Shown here piece after piece: positions 26,036 to 35,844 of a stretch of DNA of 58,862 bases. A program made the position numbers and the translations under genes. The notes under the pieces are model-generated. The model made no database searches and was not told where the DNA came from. It saw only the letters and a list, made by a program, of their open reading frames with translations. Numbering within the stretch: position 1 is the stretch's first letter; the number at the start of each line of letters is the position of its first letter. Source of the DNA: JAVBPB01 sp031549965 (GTDB lineage: Bacteria > Bacillota > Clostridia > Lachnospirales > Lachnospiraceae); contig JAVBPB010000061.1 of NCBI GenBank assembly GCA_031549965.1, forward strand, positions 1 through 58,862, given 5' to 3'.

Positions 26036-27832
26036 ATGAAGAATATGAAAACGAGTTTGAAATTATTAGTTAGCTTCTTATTGGTAATTGTGCTTTCAAT
26101 AACTATTGGAGGTACAGGTATTTTTGGAATGAAAAAAATTAATGATGCAGATGATTATATGTATAAAATGAATCTATTAGCTATTCGATATCTTGGTGAA
26201 ATAAGAGAGAATATACAGAATCAAATTTCTTATTCAAAAAGTATAGTAATATATGATTATGAAGAACAGGCATTTAAAGATGCGGTAGCAGGTATTAGCA
26301 ACTGTGAAAAACAAATGGACGAATACATAGCGGAATACTCAAAGACAGCCATATTGCAAAGTGACATAGACATTTTAAATGAATTTAAAAATATGTATAA
26401 TAATCAATTTACTCAGCTTAAAAATGAATTAATTGGATTTGGGACAGTAAATGATAGTCTTAATGCTAAAGAAACCTTAAATGATATAACGGAAGTTACT
26501 CAAAATATTGTTGGATTATTGACAGAATCTTATCATTTGAATACAGAAGAAGCTGAAACCAGTGTAAATGCAAATACTGATATGTTTATTCAATTTACTA
26601 TAATAGAAATAATAGTTCTTGCATTTTCAGTTATAATTTCAATAATTATTGCATTATATCTATCAGGATTGATATCTAAACCAATGAAACTGTTATCTGA
26701 TATTATGTCTAAACTAAAAGATACTGGAAACTTTAATCTTGAAGCAGATGTAATAAATTCTGTGGATCAAATTGGAACCCGTACAGATGAAGCTGGTGTT
26801 CTGGCTTCTTCATTTAAACAGTTTCTTAATTTAATAATTGCCAAATTAGATACTTTAAAGGCTGTAGCTGACGGCGATTTAACAGTGAATGTAGAAAAAT
26901 GTTCAGAACAGGATACTATGGGAAATGCTTTATATAATATGACTCAACATCTTAATACAATGTTTGATGAAATTAAAAGCTCAACATCTCAGGTTACTGT
27001 AGGTTCTTCACAGATAGCAGAAGGTGCACAGGCATTAGCACAAGGTTCTACAGAGCAAGCATCAGCAGTTGAAGAGCTTTCAGCATCAATTTCAGATGTG
27101 GCAAACAAGACCCAAAAGAATTCAGAAATGTCTATAGAGGCAGCAGAACTTGGTAACTTAATAAAATTAAATGCACAAAAAAGTTCAGAGCAAATGGAAC
27201 AAATGATGGTAGCTGTTAAAGATATTAATGTATCAAGCCAAAATATAAATAAAGTAATTAAGGTAATAGATGATATTGCATTTCAAACCAATATCTTGGC
27301 ACTTAATGCAGCAGTTGAAGCAGCACGTGCAGGTCAGCATGGAAAGGGATTTGCGGTAGTTGCAGAAGAAGTTCGTAATCTGGCAGCAAAGAGTGCAGAG
27401 GCTGCTAAAGATACAAGTGCATTAATTATTGACTCAATTGAAAAAGCAGAGTTAGGATCAGATATTGCTCAAAGAACGTCAGAAAGTTTAGTGGAAATTG
27501 TATCAGAAATTAATAAAAGCTCAGATATTGTTGCACAAATTTCAAAATCCTCTGAAGAACAATCAGTTGCAATTGCTCATATAAATAAAGGAATTGAACA
27601 GGTGGCTCATGTTGTTCAACAAAACAGTGCTACAGCAGAGCAAAGTGCAGCATCTTCAGAAGAAATGTCAGGGCAAGCAAGTATATTAGAAGAGTTAATT
27701 TCACAATTTAAAATAAAATCAGACCTAACGATTGGAAGCTCCTATAATAGCACTTCAAATAAGACATCAAAAAAATTACCAAATAAAAAGGTGAATTATA
27801 TTAATATTACAGATAATTTTGGAAAGTATTAA
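26036..27832 (+). CDS. methyl-accepting chemotaxis protein
   Basis: The 598-residue chemoreceptor has a membrane segment at ~10-30, a four-helix-bundle sensor domain facing outside, a second segment at ~188-212, one or two HAMP units, and the methylation/signalling hairpin with the tip FQTNILALNAAVEAARAGQHGKGFAVVAEEVRNLAAKSAEAAKDTS region near 420-465. It ends with the tail NITDNFGKY, also seen in the neighbouring paralogue. ATG 26036 has GGAGG eight bases before it; a TTG at 26021 in the same frame precedes the ribosome site and is rejected. It follows the kinase by 20 bases, so a chemoreceptor is co-expressed with a two-component system. Confidence 0.93.
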   Translation: MKNMKTSLKLLVSFLLVIVLSITIGGTGIFGMKKINDADDYMYKMNLLAIRYLGEIRENIQNQISYSKSIVIYDYEEQAFKDAVAGISNCEKQMDEYIAEYSKTAILQSDIDILNEFKNMYNNQFTQLKNELIGFGTVNDSLNAKETLNDITEVTQNIVGLLTESYHLNTEEAETSVNANTDMFIQFTIIEIIVLAFSVIISIIIALYLSGLISKPMKLLSDIMSKLKDTGNFNLEADVINSVDQIGTRTDEAGVLASSFKQFLNLIIAKLDTLKAVADGDLTVNVEKCSEQDTMGNALYNMTQHLNTMFDEIKSSTSQVTVGSSQIAEGAQALAQGSTEQASAVEELSASISDVANKTQKNSEMSIEAAELGNLIKLNAQKSSEQMEQMMVAVKDINVSSQNINKVIKVIDDIAFQTNILALNAAVEAARAGQHGKGFAVVAEEVRNLAAKSAEAAKDTSALIIDSIEKAELGSDIAQRTSESLVEIVSEINKSSDIVAQISKSSEEQSVAIAHINKGIEQVAHVVQQNSATAEQSAASSEEMSGQASILEELISQFKIKSDLTIGSSYNSTSNKTSKKLPNKKVNYINITDNFGKY

Positions 27833-28221
27833 ATGTTTTAATAATTTATGTATGTTACAGCATTACCATAGCTTAAAGTAAACGTCAGATAAATGTCTGC
27901 ATTCAAATAGATTTTGAATGCAGACATTTTTATGTATACAATTGTTTGCCTTACTCCGTTCAGCATGTTTTTAATAGCTCACATATCTATAGTTGAAAAT
28001 ACTATTGAAAAATAATTCTTAATAGGTTATAATAAGTTTAAATGGCACATTACATAATTGTTTGGAATTTTAAGATAAAAGTTCTAATTTTATAAATTTA
28101 TTTATTATTTACAAACTTTTATTTTTGAAAAATAACTTTTTATACGAGTTTAATTTGTGTGTTATTATGATGTTTAAACTATATCTAAAAATAAGATGGG
28201 ATTAAATAGGAGGAAGAAATT
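27833..28221 (+). other. intergenic region between the two chemoreceptor genes
   Basis: The first 100 bases hold the terminator of the upstream operon (27891-27929). The remaining ~290 bases are very AT-rich and must contain the promoter of the second chemoreceptor; no convincing sigma-A pair and no flagellar sigma-D box was found. Confidence 0.4.
27891..27933 (+). terminator. intrinsic terminator after the first chemoreceptor gene
   Basis: A 17-bp perfect stem, AAATGTCTGCATTCAAA (27891-27907) and TTTGAATGCAGACATTT (27913-27929), is followed by TTAT. Confidence 0.85.
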
Positions 28222-30015
28222 ATGAAAAATATGCAAACTAGAGCTAAGTTGATATTGGGATTCGTTGTTGTAATTGTATTTTCAATTGCAATTGGATTTA
28301 CAGGTATTTTGGGAATGAATAGCATTAACAGTGCCGATGATGCAATGTATAATATGAATTTGTTGGCAATCAAAGACTTGGGTCAATTAAGGGAGAACTT
28401 ACAACAACAACGTGTTTACATGAGGGACATACTGATTTATGAATCACAAGAGGATGCATTTAAAAATTCGGTTATTGGATTGGAAAATTTAGATAAGGAT
28501 ATGCTTGAGCATATAGAGAGTTATACTCCAAAGGCTACTGATCCAACTGACAAGAGTAACATTAATAAGTTTAAAGATATATATAATAATCAATTTAAAG
28601 AAATAAAGGATAATGTAATAAAATATGGAACTATTAATGATTTTGATACAACCAAACAAATACTTGGTGAAGGTGCAGATACTATAAATAGTTTAGTTAT
28701 ACTTTTAGATGAATGTTTTGAAATAAATACTAAAGAAGCTCAAACTTCTGTTGAAAAAAATACTGATATTTATATAAGTTATACAATCTTAGAAGTTAGT
28801 GTGTTGGTAGTTTCAGTTATTGTTGCAGTGACAATCGCACTATTTTTAGCAAGGCTTATAGCAAAACCATTAAGAATGGTATCGGGAGTTCTTTCAAGCA
28901 TAAGAAATACTGGTGATTTTGATATGGATCCTAATATAACCAGTGAGTTTAATGAGATTGGGAGAAGAAAAGATGAAGTAGGAATGCTTTCGGTTGCTTT
29001 TAGCGGATTCTTAGATTTGCTAAGGGATAAGATTGAATTACTTAAAACCGTTGCCGGTGGAGATTTAACAGTTAATGTTGAATTACGCTCTGAAAAAGAC
29101 ACTATGGGTGTAGAACTTTCTCATATGGTAGACAGCCTTAATAATATGTTTGATGAAATCAAAAGTTCAACAGCTCAGGTATCAATAGGTTCAAGTCAAA
29201 TTGCAGAGGGAGCACAATCACTTGCTCAAGGTTCAACAGAACAGGCATCAGCAGTTGAAGAACTTTCTACATCAATTTCAGAAGTGGCAGAAAAAACTAA
29301 AGCTAATGCAAGTATGGCTAATAAGGCGGCAGGTTTAGCTAATTCAATTAAGAACAACGCAGAAAAGAGTTCAAATCAAATGAACCAAATGATGAAGGCA
29401 GTTAGAGAAATTAATGTTGCAAGCCAAAATATTAATAAAGTAATTAAAGTAATTGATGATATTGCATTTCAAACTAACATTTTAGCACTTAATGCAGCAG
29501 TAGAAGCTGCCCGTGCAGGTCAGCATGGAAAAGGTTTTGCGGTAGTTGCAGAAGAAGTAAGAAGCCTTGCAGCAAAGAGTGCAGAAGCTGCAAAGGATAC
29601 AAGTTCATTAATTATGGATTCTATTGACAAGGCAGAACTTGGCTCTCACATGGCAGAGGAAACTTCATCAAGTCTTCAAGAAATTGTGGCAGGAATTAAT
29701 GAAAGTACATTGATTGTAACTGATATTGCAAAATCTTCAGAAGAACAGACAATTGCTATTGCCCAAATTAACAAGGGCGTAGATCAGGTTGCACAGGTTG
29801 TTCAACAAAATAGTGCTACAGCAGAACAAAGTGCCGCTTCCTCAGAAGAAATGTCAGGTCAGGCAAGCATATTAGAAGGATTGGTATCTCAGTTTAAGAT
29901 TAAATCTGACTTAACTTCAAACAATTCAGGCAGATCAAGTCATATCTCAAAATCAAAAAAAGCAGGGAATCAAGTATCATACATCGAAATGTCAGACGAT
30001 TTTGGTAAATATTAA
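28222..30015 (+). CDS. methyl-accepting chemotaxis protein (tandem paralogue)
   Basis: The 597-residue chemoreceptor has the same layout as the gene before it: short cytosolic start, membrane segment, four-helix-bundle sensor, second segment at ~188-212, HAMP, signalling hairpin, and the tail EMSDDFGKY. The signalling domains are nearly identical while the sensor domains differ, the usual result of duplication followed by ligand-domain divergence. AGGAGG precedes ATG 28222. It has its own transcription unit. Confidence 0.93.
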   Translation: MKNMQTRAKLILGFVVVIVFSIAIGFTGILGMNSINSADDAMYNMNLLAIKDLGQLRENLQQQRVYMRDILIYESQEDAFKNSVIGLENLDKDMLEHIESYTPKATDPTDKSNINKFKDIYNNQFKEIKDNVIKYGTINDFDTTKQILGEGADTINSLVILLDECFEINTKEAQTSVEKNTDIYISYTILEVSVLVVSVIVAVTIALFLARLIAKPLRMVSGVLSSIRNTGDFDMDPNITSEFNEIGRRKDEVGMLSVAFSGFLDLLRDKIELLKTVAGGDLTVNVELRSEKDTMGVELSHMVDSLNNMFDEIKSSTAQVSIGSSQIAEGAQSLAQGSTEQASAVEELSTSISEVAEKTKANASMANKAAGLANSIKNNAEKSSNQMNQMMKAVREINVASQNINKVIKVIDDIAFQTNILALNAAVEAARAGQHGKGFAVVAEEVRSLAAKSAEAAKDTSSLIMDSIDKAELGSHMAEETSSSLQEIVAGINESTLIVTDIAKSSEEQTIAIAQINKGVDQVAQVVQQNSATAEQSAASSEEMSGQASILEGLVSQFKIKSDLTSNNSGRSSHISKSKKAGNQVSYIEMSDDFGKY

Positions 30016-30048
30016 AAAATCATATAAAGTATTACAAAAATAATATAG

Positions 30049-30101
30049 GCTCTTATTGATAAATGCAGTATAATATTTATTAATAAGAGCTATATTTATT
30101 T
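30049..30101 (+). terminator. probable intrinsic terminator after the second chemoreceptor
   Basis: GCTCTTATT (30049-30057) and AATAAGAGC (30082-30090) pair around an inner ATAAAT/ATTTAT stem, followed by TATATTTATTT. Confidence 0.6.
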
Positions 30102-30140
30102 GTATCTTATAATTAAAAAATAAAAATAGGAAGTGGTTAT

Positions 30141-31190
30141 ATGATAGTGTGGGAATTTAAAGACAGGTTAGTTGATATGCAATATATGGAGATGAAGATT
30201 AATTTTGACAAAATATATATTTACTATATTGTAGATAATCAAACAGTCTATGTAGTTAATATACTGGAAATGGATTATGGTAATGAATTCAATGTTGAAG
30301 AGTTTAATCATATAAGGCATCAATTAAAAAATACGTTTGTAGATAAGAATATTGATGAAGTAAGATTATTAAGTGTGATTTTTACAAAAAATGTTGATGA
30401 ATGTAAAAAATTCAGTAAACAAACTTACAATCTTTGGATTGTGGATAAAATTAGTAACAAATTAATTATATATGAAAACCAGCGGGATTCTTTTTGTAAT
30501 ATAAAAGAGTTAATTGAAGATTTACTTTTTGAAAAATTACAAAATAGCAATAATTCAAATAAAGTGAATTATCTAAAGAATATTGGAAATAATTTCATTA
30601 AGCAGAAATTATCTAAATTATCAATATGTAATGGGGCAATAATATTATTAAATATTTTAGTATTTTTATTGGTAGAGTCAAGGGGATCTTCAGAGGATTC
30701 TGAATATATGCTAAAGTGGGGAGCTATGTACTGGCCATATATTAGAATTAATCACGAATATTACAGGCTTTTTAGTTGTATGTTTTTGCACTTTGGAATT
30801 GAACATTTATTAAATAATATGTTAGTTCTTGCTTTTATAGGGGATTATCTGGAGCGAGCAATGGGGAAATTAAAATATATTACTTTATATATTACAGCAG
30901 GAGTAGTTGCAAGTATTACATCTATGTATTATAATATTTATCAGGGGCAGGAGGTAATTGCCGCGGGTGCTTCGGGTGCGGTATTTGGAGTCATAGGAGG
31001 CATGATTTTTGTACTTATCTCCAATAAAGGCAGACTTGAAGATTTAAATATAAGAAGAATGATTATATTTGTTGTTTTGGTGCTGTATCAGGGTATTACA
31101 AGTCAGGGCATTGATAATGCTGCTCACATTGGAGGCCTTATTATGGGTATAATACTGGGAGCGATTTTTTATAGTAAAGAGATAGAATAA
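30141..31190 (+). CDS. rhomboid-family intramembrane serine protease
   Basis: Cleaves membrane-spanning substrates within the bilayer. After a ~165-residue soluble N-terminal domain, the protein has six membrane segments with the rhomboid features: an HFGIEHLLNNM loop (substituting for the HxxxN motif), the catalytic Ser in AAGASGAVFGVIGG, and the catalytic His in NAAHIGG. The N-terminal extension is typical of Clostridia homologues but has no known function. ATG 30141 is preceded by AGGAAG. No substrate is suggested by the neighbours. Confidence 0.9.
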   Translation: MIVWEFKDRLVDMQYMEMKINFDKIYIYYIVDNQTVYVVNILEMDYGNEFNVEEFNHIRHQLKNTFVDKNIDEVRLLSVIFTKNVDECKKFSKQTYNLWIVDKISNKLIIYENQRDSFCNIKELIEDLLFEKLQNSNNSNKVNYLKNIGNNFIKQKLSKLSICNGAIILLNILVFLLVESRGSSEDSEYMLKWGAMYWPYIRINHEYYRLFSCMFLHFGIEHLLNNMLVLAFIGDYLERAMGKLKYITLYITAGVVASITSMYYNIYQGQEVIAAGASGAVFGVIGGMIFVLISNKGRLEDLNIRRMIIFVVLVLYQGITSQGIDNAAHIGGLIMGIILGAIFYSKEIE

Positions 31191-31251
31191 AATAGTTATC
31201 TTTCACAAAACTGTGAATGGTAGCTTAAAATAATAAAAAAGAGGTATATAT

Positions 31252-32250
31252 ATGAAAATTAATATTTACTATGGAGGAAGAGGGTTAATTGATGATCCGA
31301 CAATATATGCAATCAATAAACTTACAGAGGTATTAGTTGAGCTTAGAGTAGAAGTTACAAGATATAATTTGTTTGAAACTAAAAATGGTATTATTACTCT
31401 TCCTCAAACATTAAAAGATGTTGATGGAGTTATTTTGGCGGCTACAGTTGAATGGTTTGGTATTGGCGGATTAATGATGCAATTTTTGGATGCTTGCTGG
31501 CTGTATGGGGATAAGGAAAAGATATCATCATTATATATGCTTCCTGTAGCACTTGCTACTACATATGGTGAAAGAGATGCAGAATTAACCTTAATTACTG
31601 CGTGGGAAACTCTTGGAGGTATACCTTGTAATGGGTTATGTGCTTATGTAGATGATTATGCGGAATTTGAAACTAATCCAGGATATGCGGAAGCCATTGA
31701 AAAAAAGGCAGAAATGCTTTATAGGAACATTAAGCAAAGAATTAAACCTTTACCAACTAGTAATAATGCTGTAAAACAAAACATTTTAAGAACCACATCA
31801 ATTGATCTTACACCACAGGAAAGTGAACAACTTTCAAGATTTATTTCGGATGATGACTATGTAAGAAAACAAAAAGAAGATATAGAGCAGCTTACACAGT
31901 TATTTAAAGGAATGCTTGGGGAAAAAGATGGTAATGATGGGAAAGAATTTATTGCAGAGTTAAAATTAAGTTTTCGTCCTCAAGAAGACTTTAGTGCAGA
32001 TTATTCCATTACCTTTACAGATATAAACAAGTCACTTATTATCAATATTGATAATAAGGACTTACATTGTTACTATGGTGATAATGACAGGGCTGATGTT
32101 ATTGCGAAAACTACTCAGGAAGTTATGAGAAAAATCGTTAATGGAAGGATGACATTCCAAAGAGCCTTTATGTCTGGTGAGTTGTCAGCTAAAGGAGATT
32201 TTAAATTACTTAGGAATTTTGATAACTTATTTATCTTTGCTACAAAATAA
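31252..32250 (+). CDS. flavodoxin-like protein fused to an SCP2 sterol-carrier domain
   Basis: Residues 1-~170 resemble an NAD(P)H-dependent flavodoxin-fold reductase (VDGVILAATVEWFGIGGLMMQFLDACW), and residues ~235-332 resemble an SCP2 lipid-binding domain (FTDINKSLIINIDN, MRKIVNGRMTFQRAFMSGELSAKGDFKLL). A linker predicted helical joins them. The combination suggests a flavin-dependent reductase acting on a hydrophobic molecule; the substrate is unknown. GAGG precedes ATG 31252. Confidence 0.78.
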   Translation: MKINIYYGGRGLIDDPTIYAINKLTEVLVELRVEVTRYNLFETKNGIITLPQTLKDVDGVILAATVEWFGIGGLMMQFLDACWLYGDKEKISSLYMLPVALATTYGERDAELTLITAWETLGGIPCNGLCAYVDDYAEFETNPGYAEAIEKKAEMLYRNIKQRIKPLPTSNNAVKQNILRTTSIDLTPQESEQLSRFISDDDYVRKQKEDIEQLTQLFKGMLGEKDGNDGKEFIAELKLSFRPQEDFSADYSITFTDINKSLIINIDNKDLHCYYGDNDRADVIAKTTQEVMRKIVNGRMTFQRAFMSGELSAKGDFKLLRNFDNLFIFATK

Positions 32251-32251
32251 A

Positions 32252-32290
32252 CCTAAGGCAAGGTTAACAAACTGTTAATCTTGCCTTAGG
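32252..32290. terminator. bidirectional intrinsic terminator
   Basis: CCTAAGGCAAG (32252-32262) and CTTGCCTTAGG (32280-32290) form a perfect 11-bp stem with an inner TTAACA/TGTTAA, between convergent genes. Confidence 0.7.
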
Positions 32291-32298
32291 CTATGGTT

Positions 32299-33048
32299 TT
32301 ATGAAATTTGATTTTCAGTGATTATTATTGGCAGTGACAGAGTGAAGATAGTACCGCATGAATCAGAAGTAACACTTATAGTGCCAGTGTGTGATTCAAT
32401 TATCCTTTTAGTAACTGCAAGGCCTAAGCCAGTGCCATTGGATTTATATGTAACAAAAGGTAAAAATATTTTTTCTAAATCATGTTCAGGAATTGATATT
32501 CCATTGTTATAGAATAAGATGTTGATATTATTATTGCAGTAATTTGTCGAAATTTTAACAATGCCAGTTCCATCTGGAACAGCTTCTAAAGCATTTTTGA
32601 TTATATTTGTAAAACATTGTTTTAACTTAATTTTATCACCTTGTACAATTGTAAAATTATCATCAGTAGGAAACTCTAAGACAATACTTCGAGCAGTAGC
32701 AATAGGTGAGAAACTTAATTTCAAATCATTAAGAAATTCGCATAAATTAATATCAACTTTATTTATATACTCACCATTATTAAAGTTAGATAAATCATTA
32801 AGCAAATCTTTTAGAGAGTTAACATCTTCTACCAGACATGTCCAATAGTCGATTTTTTGAATTTCAGGATATTGTAATTCAATTAACTGAATTGCCCCAT
32901 TTATTAATGTTACAGGATTTCTTATTTCATGAAAAATTTTAGATAAATTAAATTGTTGTTCTTCTTTAAAACGTTTTACAAATTGTGCAAAGTCACTATT
33001 TAATTCTGATAGTTCTTTTATTTTTTCTATTTCTTTAACTGTAAACAT
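32299..33048 (-). CDS. orphan cytosolic histidine kinase (Spo0-kinase-like)
   Basis: The 249-residue protein has no membrane segment and no sensor domain beyond a ~30-residue helical start. HisKA carries H40 (KIFHEIRNPVTLINGAIQLIE), and the HATPase has the N-box FTNIIKNALEAV and G2-box NGTGLGLAV. The FHEIRNP phosphosite and NIIKNALEA box resemble sporulation kinases, and no response regulator is adjacent, so it may feed a Spo0A-type pathway; this is inference. An ATG at 33066 is in frame but lacks a ribosome site; ATG 33048 has GGAGGG ten bases upstream. Confidence 0.85.
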   Translation of the reverse strand: MFTVKEIEKIKELSELNSDFAQFVKRFKEEQQFNLSKIFHEIRNPVTLINGAIQLIELQYPEIQKIDYWTCLVEDVNSLKDLLNDLSNFNNGEYINKVDINLCEFLNDLKLSFSPIATARSIVLEFPTDDNFTIVQGDKIKLKQCFTNIIKNALEAVPDGTGIVKISTNYCNNNINILFYNNGISIPEHDLEKIFLPFVTYKSNGTGLGLAVTKRIIESHTGTISVTSDSCGTIFTLSLPIIITENQIS

Positions 33049-33305
33049 TTTCCAATCACCCTCCATAATGATTGTAGCATAATTTTATTAAAAGTGCAAG
33101 AAAAAAAAGTTGAATTCTTTGTATAGAACTTATACATTGTTACTAAAGACTAATACTATTTAGATTAATAACCTATTTAATAAATTAATTGTAAAATCAA
33201 AACAAAAGTGTTATTATTACAAATAGTATTAAAGTCGTACTATTTACATCTTAAAACTAACGATGAATAGTAATATTAAAAATAACGAAAGAAAGGAGAA
33301 TATAC

Positions 33306-33719
33306 GTGGATTGTATATTTTGTAAAATAGTAGATGAACAAATGCCTTCTTATACTGTATATGAAGATCAATATTGTAAGGCAATTTTAGACATATCACC
33401 AGCTAACAAAGGACATGTGATTATAATTGCAAAAGGACATTATGAAAATATTTATGAGATTCCAAAAGATGATGCAGCAAATATCTTTAGTACAGTAACA
33501 AGAATTTCAAGAGCTATCAAAGAAGTATTTAAATGTGAAGGTCTTAATATATTGCAAAACAATGGAGAGATTGCAGGACAAACAGTATCTCATTTTCATA
33601 TACATCTAATTCCAAGATATAATAATGATGGGGTAATAATTAAAACGAAGCATTTAACCTTAGAAAAGGAAGAGTTTCAGGAAATTGCAATAAATATTAA
33701 GAAATCTATAGAAAATTAA
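33306..33719 (+). CDS. HIT-family nucleotide-binding protein
   Basis: HIT proteins hydrolyse or transfer nucleotides from adenosyl phosphoramidates and similar dinucleotides. The 137-residue protein starts CIFCKIVDEQMPSYTVYED and carries the histidine triad HFHIHLIPRY near residue 98-107, with the usual Hint/HinT length. The start is GTG 33306 behind AAAGGAG. It is monocistronic. Confidence 0.93.
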   Translation: MDCIFCKIVDEQMPSYTVYEDQYCKAILDISPANKGHVIIIAKGHYENIYEIPKDDAANIFSTVTRISRAIKEVFKCEGLNILQNNGEIAGQTVSHFHIHLIPRYNNDGVIIKTKHLTLEKEEFQEIAINIKKSIEN

Positions 33720-33743
33720 CTAATTGATATTAGAAAGCTCATT

Positions 33744-33810
33744 AATAATAATGCTTTGCTTATAGACTTTGTTTTTTTAAAGCTATTTAAGCAAAGCATT
33801 ATTATTTTTT
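33744..33810. terminator. bidirectional intrinsic terminator
   Basis: A 19-bp perfect stem pairs 33744-33762 (AATAATAATGCTTTGCTTA) with 33788-33806 around a 25-base T-rich loop, followed by TTTT; it serves the HIT gene and murG. Confidence 0.8.
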
Positions 33811-33823
33811 CATATATGATAAT

Positions 33824-34897
33824 TTAAACTATGTTTTTTGCTGTACTCTTAATTAGACCTATAATAGTATCAATGGAGTCGTTTAATGTACTCTTTGACA
33901 TAGTATCTATATAAGTTTTTCGATTGTTGTATACTTCATTAATTGCAGATAAAAGACTCTCATTAGTAAGGTCATCTTCATTAATTACATAGCTATAACC
34001 CTGCTTTTTAAAGGAATCACCATTAAGGATCTGATCCCCTCTGCTTGCTCTTGCTGAAAGAGGAATTAATATATTAGGTTTTCTTAATGCGAGAAGTTCA
34101 CAAATAGCATTTGCACCAGCTCTTGAAATAACAACATCAGCACAATCTAGTAAATCACTAAGTTCCTTTTTAACATACTCAAATTGTATGTATGAAGGGG
34201 TATTCAACAAAAGATTGTCTATTTTATCTTTACCGCAAATATGTATAACCTGATACGATTTTGTTATTTCAGTTAAACATTCTCTTACAGCTTGATTTAT
34301 AGCAACTGATCCCATACTTCCGCCAATCACTAAAATCACAGGCTTCTCAATAGAAAAATTACATAATTTAAGACCTCTTAATTTGTTTCCGGTAAATAAT
34401 TCTTTTCTGATAGGTGTACCAGTAAGAAGGGCTTTTTCTTTAGGAAGATGTTCAAGGGTTTCAGGAAAATTGCAACAAATATTACTTGCTGATGAAATAC
34501 AAAGCCTATTAGCAAGACCAGGGGTCATATCGGACTCATGAATAATTGATGGAACTTTATTTCTTTTGGCTGCAATAACAACAGGAACAGTAACAAAACC
34601 ACCTTTTGAAAATACAATGTTTGGTTTTAATTCTTTTATTATTGAACTTGCCTGAGCAAAGCCTTTTATTACCCTAAATGGATCAGAAAAGTTTTTGGGG
34701 TCAAAATACCTTCTTAATTTGCCGCTGGAAATTCCGTAGTAGGGTATATTAAGTTCTTCTATTAATTTCTTTTCTATACCATCAACAGAACCTATGTAAT
34801 GTATGTCGAATCCTTCTCTTTTTAATTCAGGAATTAATGCAATATTAGGAGTAACATGACCGGCAGTACCGCCGCCTGTTAATATAATTCTTTTCAT
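33824..34897 (-). CDS. murG: MurG, lipid II-forming GlcNAc transferase
   Basis: Adds GlcNAc to lipid I at the inner membrane face to form the peptidoglycan precursor lipid II. The 357-residue GT-B enzyme has the N-terminal glycine-rich TGGGTAGHVTPN, the second domain loop VIGGSMGSVAIN, the UDP-GlcNAc site SRAGANAICELLALRKPNILIPL, and SARASRGDQILN. It is not in a dcw division cluster; many Clostridia carry such an isolated copy. AGGA precedes ATG 34897. It is third in a minus-strand cluster after mtnN and a radical SAM gene. Confidence 0.93.
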   Translation of the reverse strand: MKRIILTGGGTAGHVTPNIALIPELKREGFDIHYIGSVDGIEKKLIEELNIPYYGISSGKLRRYFDPKNFSDPFRVIKGFAQASSIIKELKPNIVFSKGGFVTVPVVIAAKRNKVPSIIHESDMTPGLANRLCISSASNICCNFPETLEHLPKEKALLTGTPIRKELFTGNKLRGLKLCNFSIEKPVILVIGGSMGSVAINQAVRECLTEITKSYQVIHICGKDKIDNLLLNTPSYIQFEYVKKELSDLLDCADVVISRAGANAICELLALRKPNILIPLSARASRGDQILNGDSFKKQGYSYVINEDDLTNESLLSAINEVYNNRKTYIDTMSKSTLNDSIDTIIGLIKSTAKNIV

Positions 34898-34955
34898 ATA
34901 AATCCTCCGTTCTCAGTTTTAAAAATAATTAAAGATTAAACTATAAGTAAAAATA

Positions 34956-35840
34956 TCAAGTACAAAATCTTTCTCTATACGCACAATGCTTGCAAAGTTC
35001 CTCAACAATAATTTTTTTTGAGAAACCGTTAAGCATATTTTTGACCCGTGGAGTATTTAGTATATATTCAAGGGAATAATTTTTTATATTTCCCAGATTG
35101 GTTATACCATCACTATCCAGACAGCAAGGGACAACCGTTCCGTCAACAAGTATGGCAAGTTGTTGTTTAAGACCATAACAAAATCCTTTATCTCCAACAG
35201 TGGGCAAGGAAATGGAGGGCCAAATAAATTGATAATCCTGATTTAAATAGATTCTTTCAGACAACTTCATACCAGACTTTATATTGCTCATTGTAATTAT
35301 ATTCTTATCTAATTCAAATTGTTCCTTTAATTTGTCAAGAATATGCATGTTCTTTAAAATATTATTACAATTATATATATTGCTATCTAAATTCCACAAT
35401 CGAAGAGAAGTAATAACATTAGTATATTCTCTAAAATAAGTGGCAGTTGAAATTATTCCGTCAATATATTCATCAAAATTGATTAGATTATTGCCTTCAA
35501 AACTATGCAATGAAACATTTATCTGCCTAAGTGATGTAGCATGTGACAGTTTCTCCATATTGTCTTTTAACAAGGTGCCATTAGTGGTTATATTAACAAA
35601 CATTGAGTGATTGGCACAGATATTTAAAATCTCACCTAAATCAGGATGTAAAAGGGGCTCCCCCTTAACATGAAGATATACGTAGTCAGTAAAGGGGGAC
35701 ACTTTTTTAATTATGTTGGCAAAATCAGAAACTTCCATAAATTCAAGTTTTCGGCTGGTAGTGGGACAAAAACTGCAAGAGAGATTACAGGCATTTGTAA
35801 TCTCAATATAAACTCTTTTAAATAGCTTTAAGTTTTTCAT
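34956..35840 (-). CDS. radical SAM/SPASM-type protein, unknown substrate
   Basis: The 294-residue protein binds a radical SAM cluster at C18-X3-C22-X2-C25 (ACNLSCSFCP) and has a Cys-rich C-terminus (CYGL, VVPCCLDSDG, CKHCAYRERFC) like SPASM or twitch domains that carry extra Fe-S clusters. It lies four bases after mtnN; radical SAM reactions release 5'-deoxyadenosine, which MTA/SAH nucleosidases also cleave, so co-expression makes sense. ATG 35840 has no ribosome binding site, only AT-rich sequence after the mtnN stop, so translation probably depends on coupling. No precursor peptide gene is adjacent. Confidence 0.8.
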   Translation of the reverse strand: MKNLKLFKRVYIEITNACNLSCSFCPTTSRKLEFMEVSDFANIIKKVSPFTDYVYLHVKGEPLLHPDLGEILNICANHSMFVNITTNGTLLKDNMEKLSHATSLRQINVSLHSFEGNNLINFDEYIDGIISTATYFREYTNVITSLRLWNLDSNIYNCNNILKNMHILDKLKEQFELDKNIITMSNIKSGMKLSERIYLNQDYQFIWPSISLPTVGDKGFCYGLKQQLAILVDGTVVPCCLDSDGITNLGNIKNYSLEYILNTPRVKNMLNGFSKKIIVEELCKHCAYRERFCT

Positions 35841-35844
35841 ACTA

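Noticed and set aside
33219..33247. Inverted AAATAGTA/TACTATTT pair before the HIT gene
   Set aside because: Short and imperfect in very AT-rich DNA, and not the full TACTATTCAC end of the IS66 relic.
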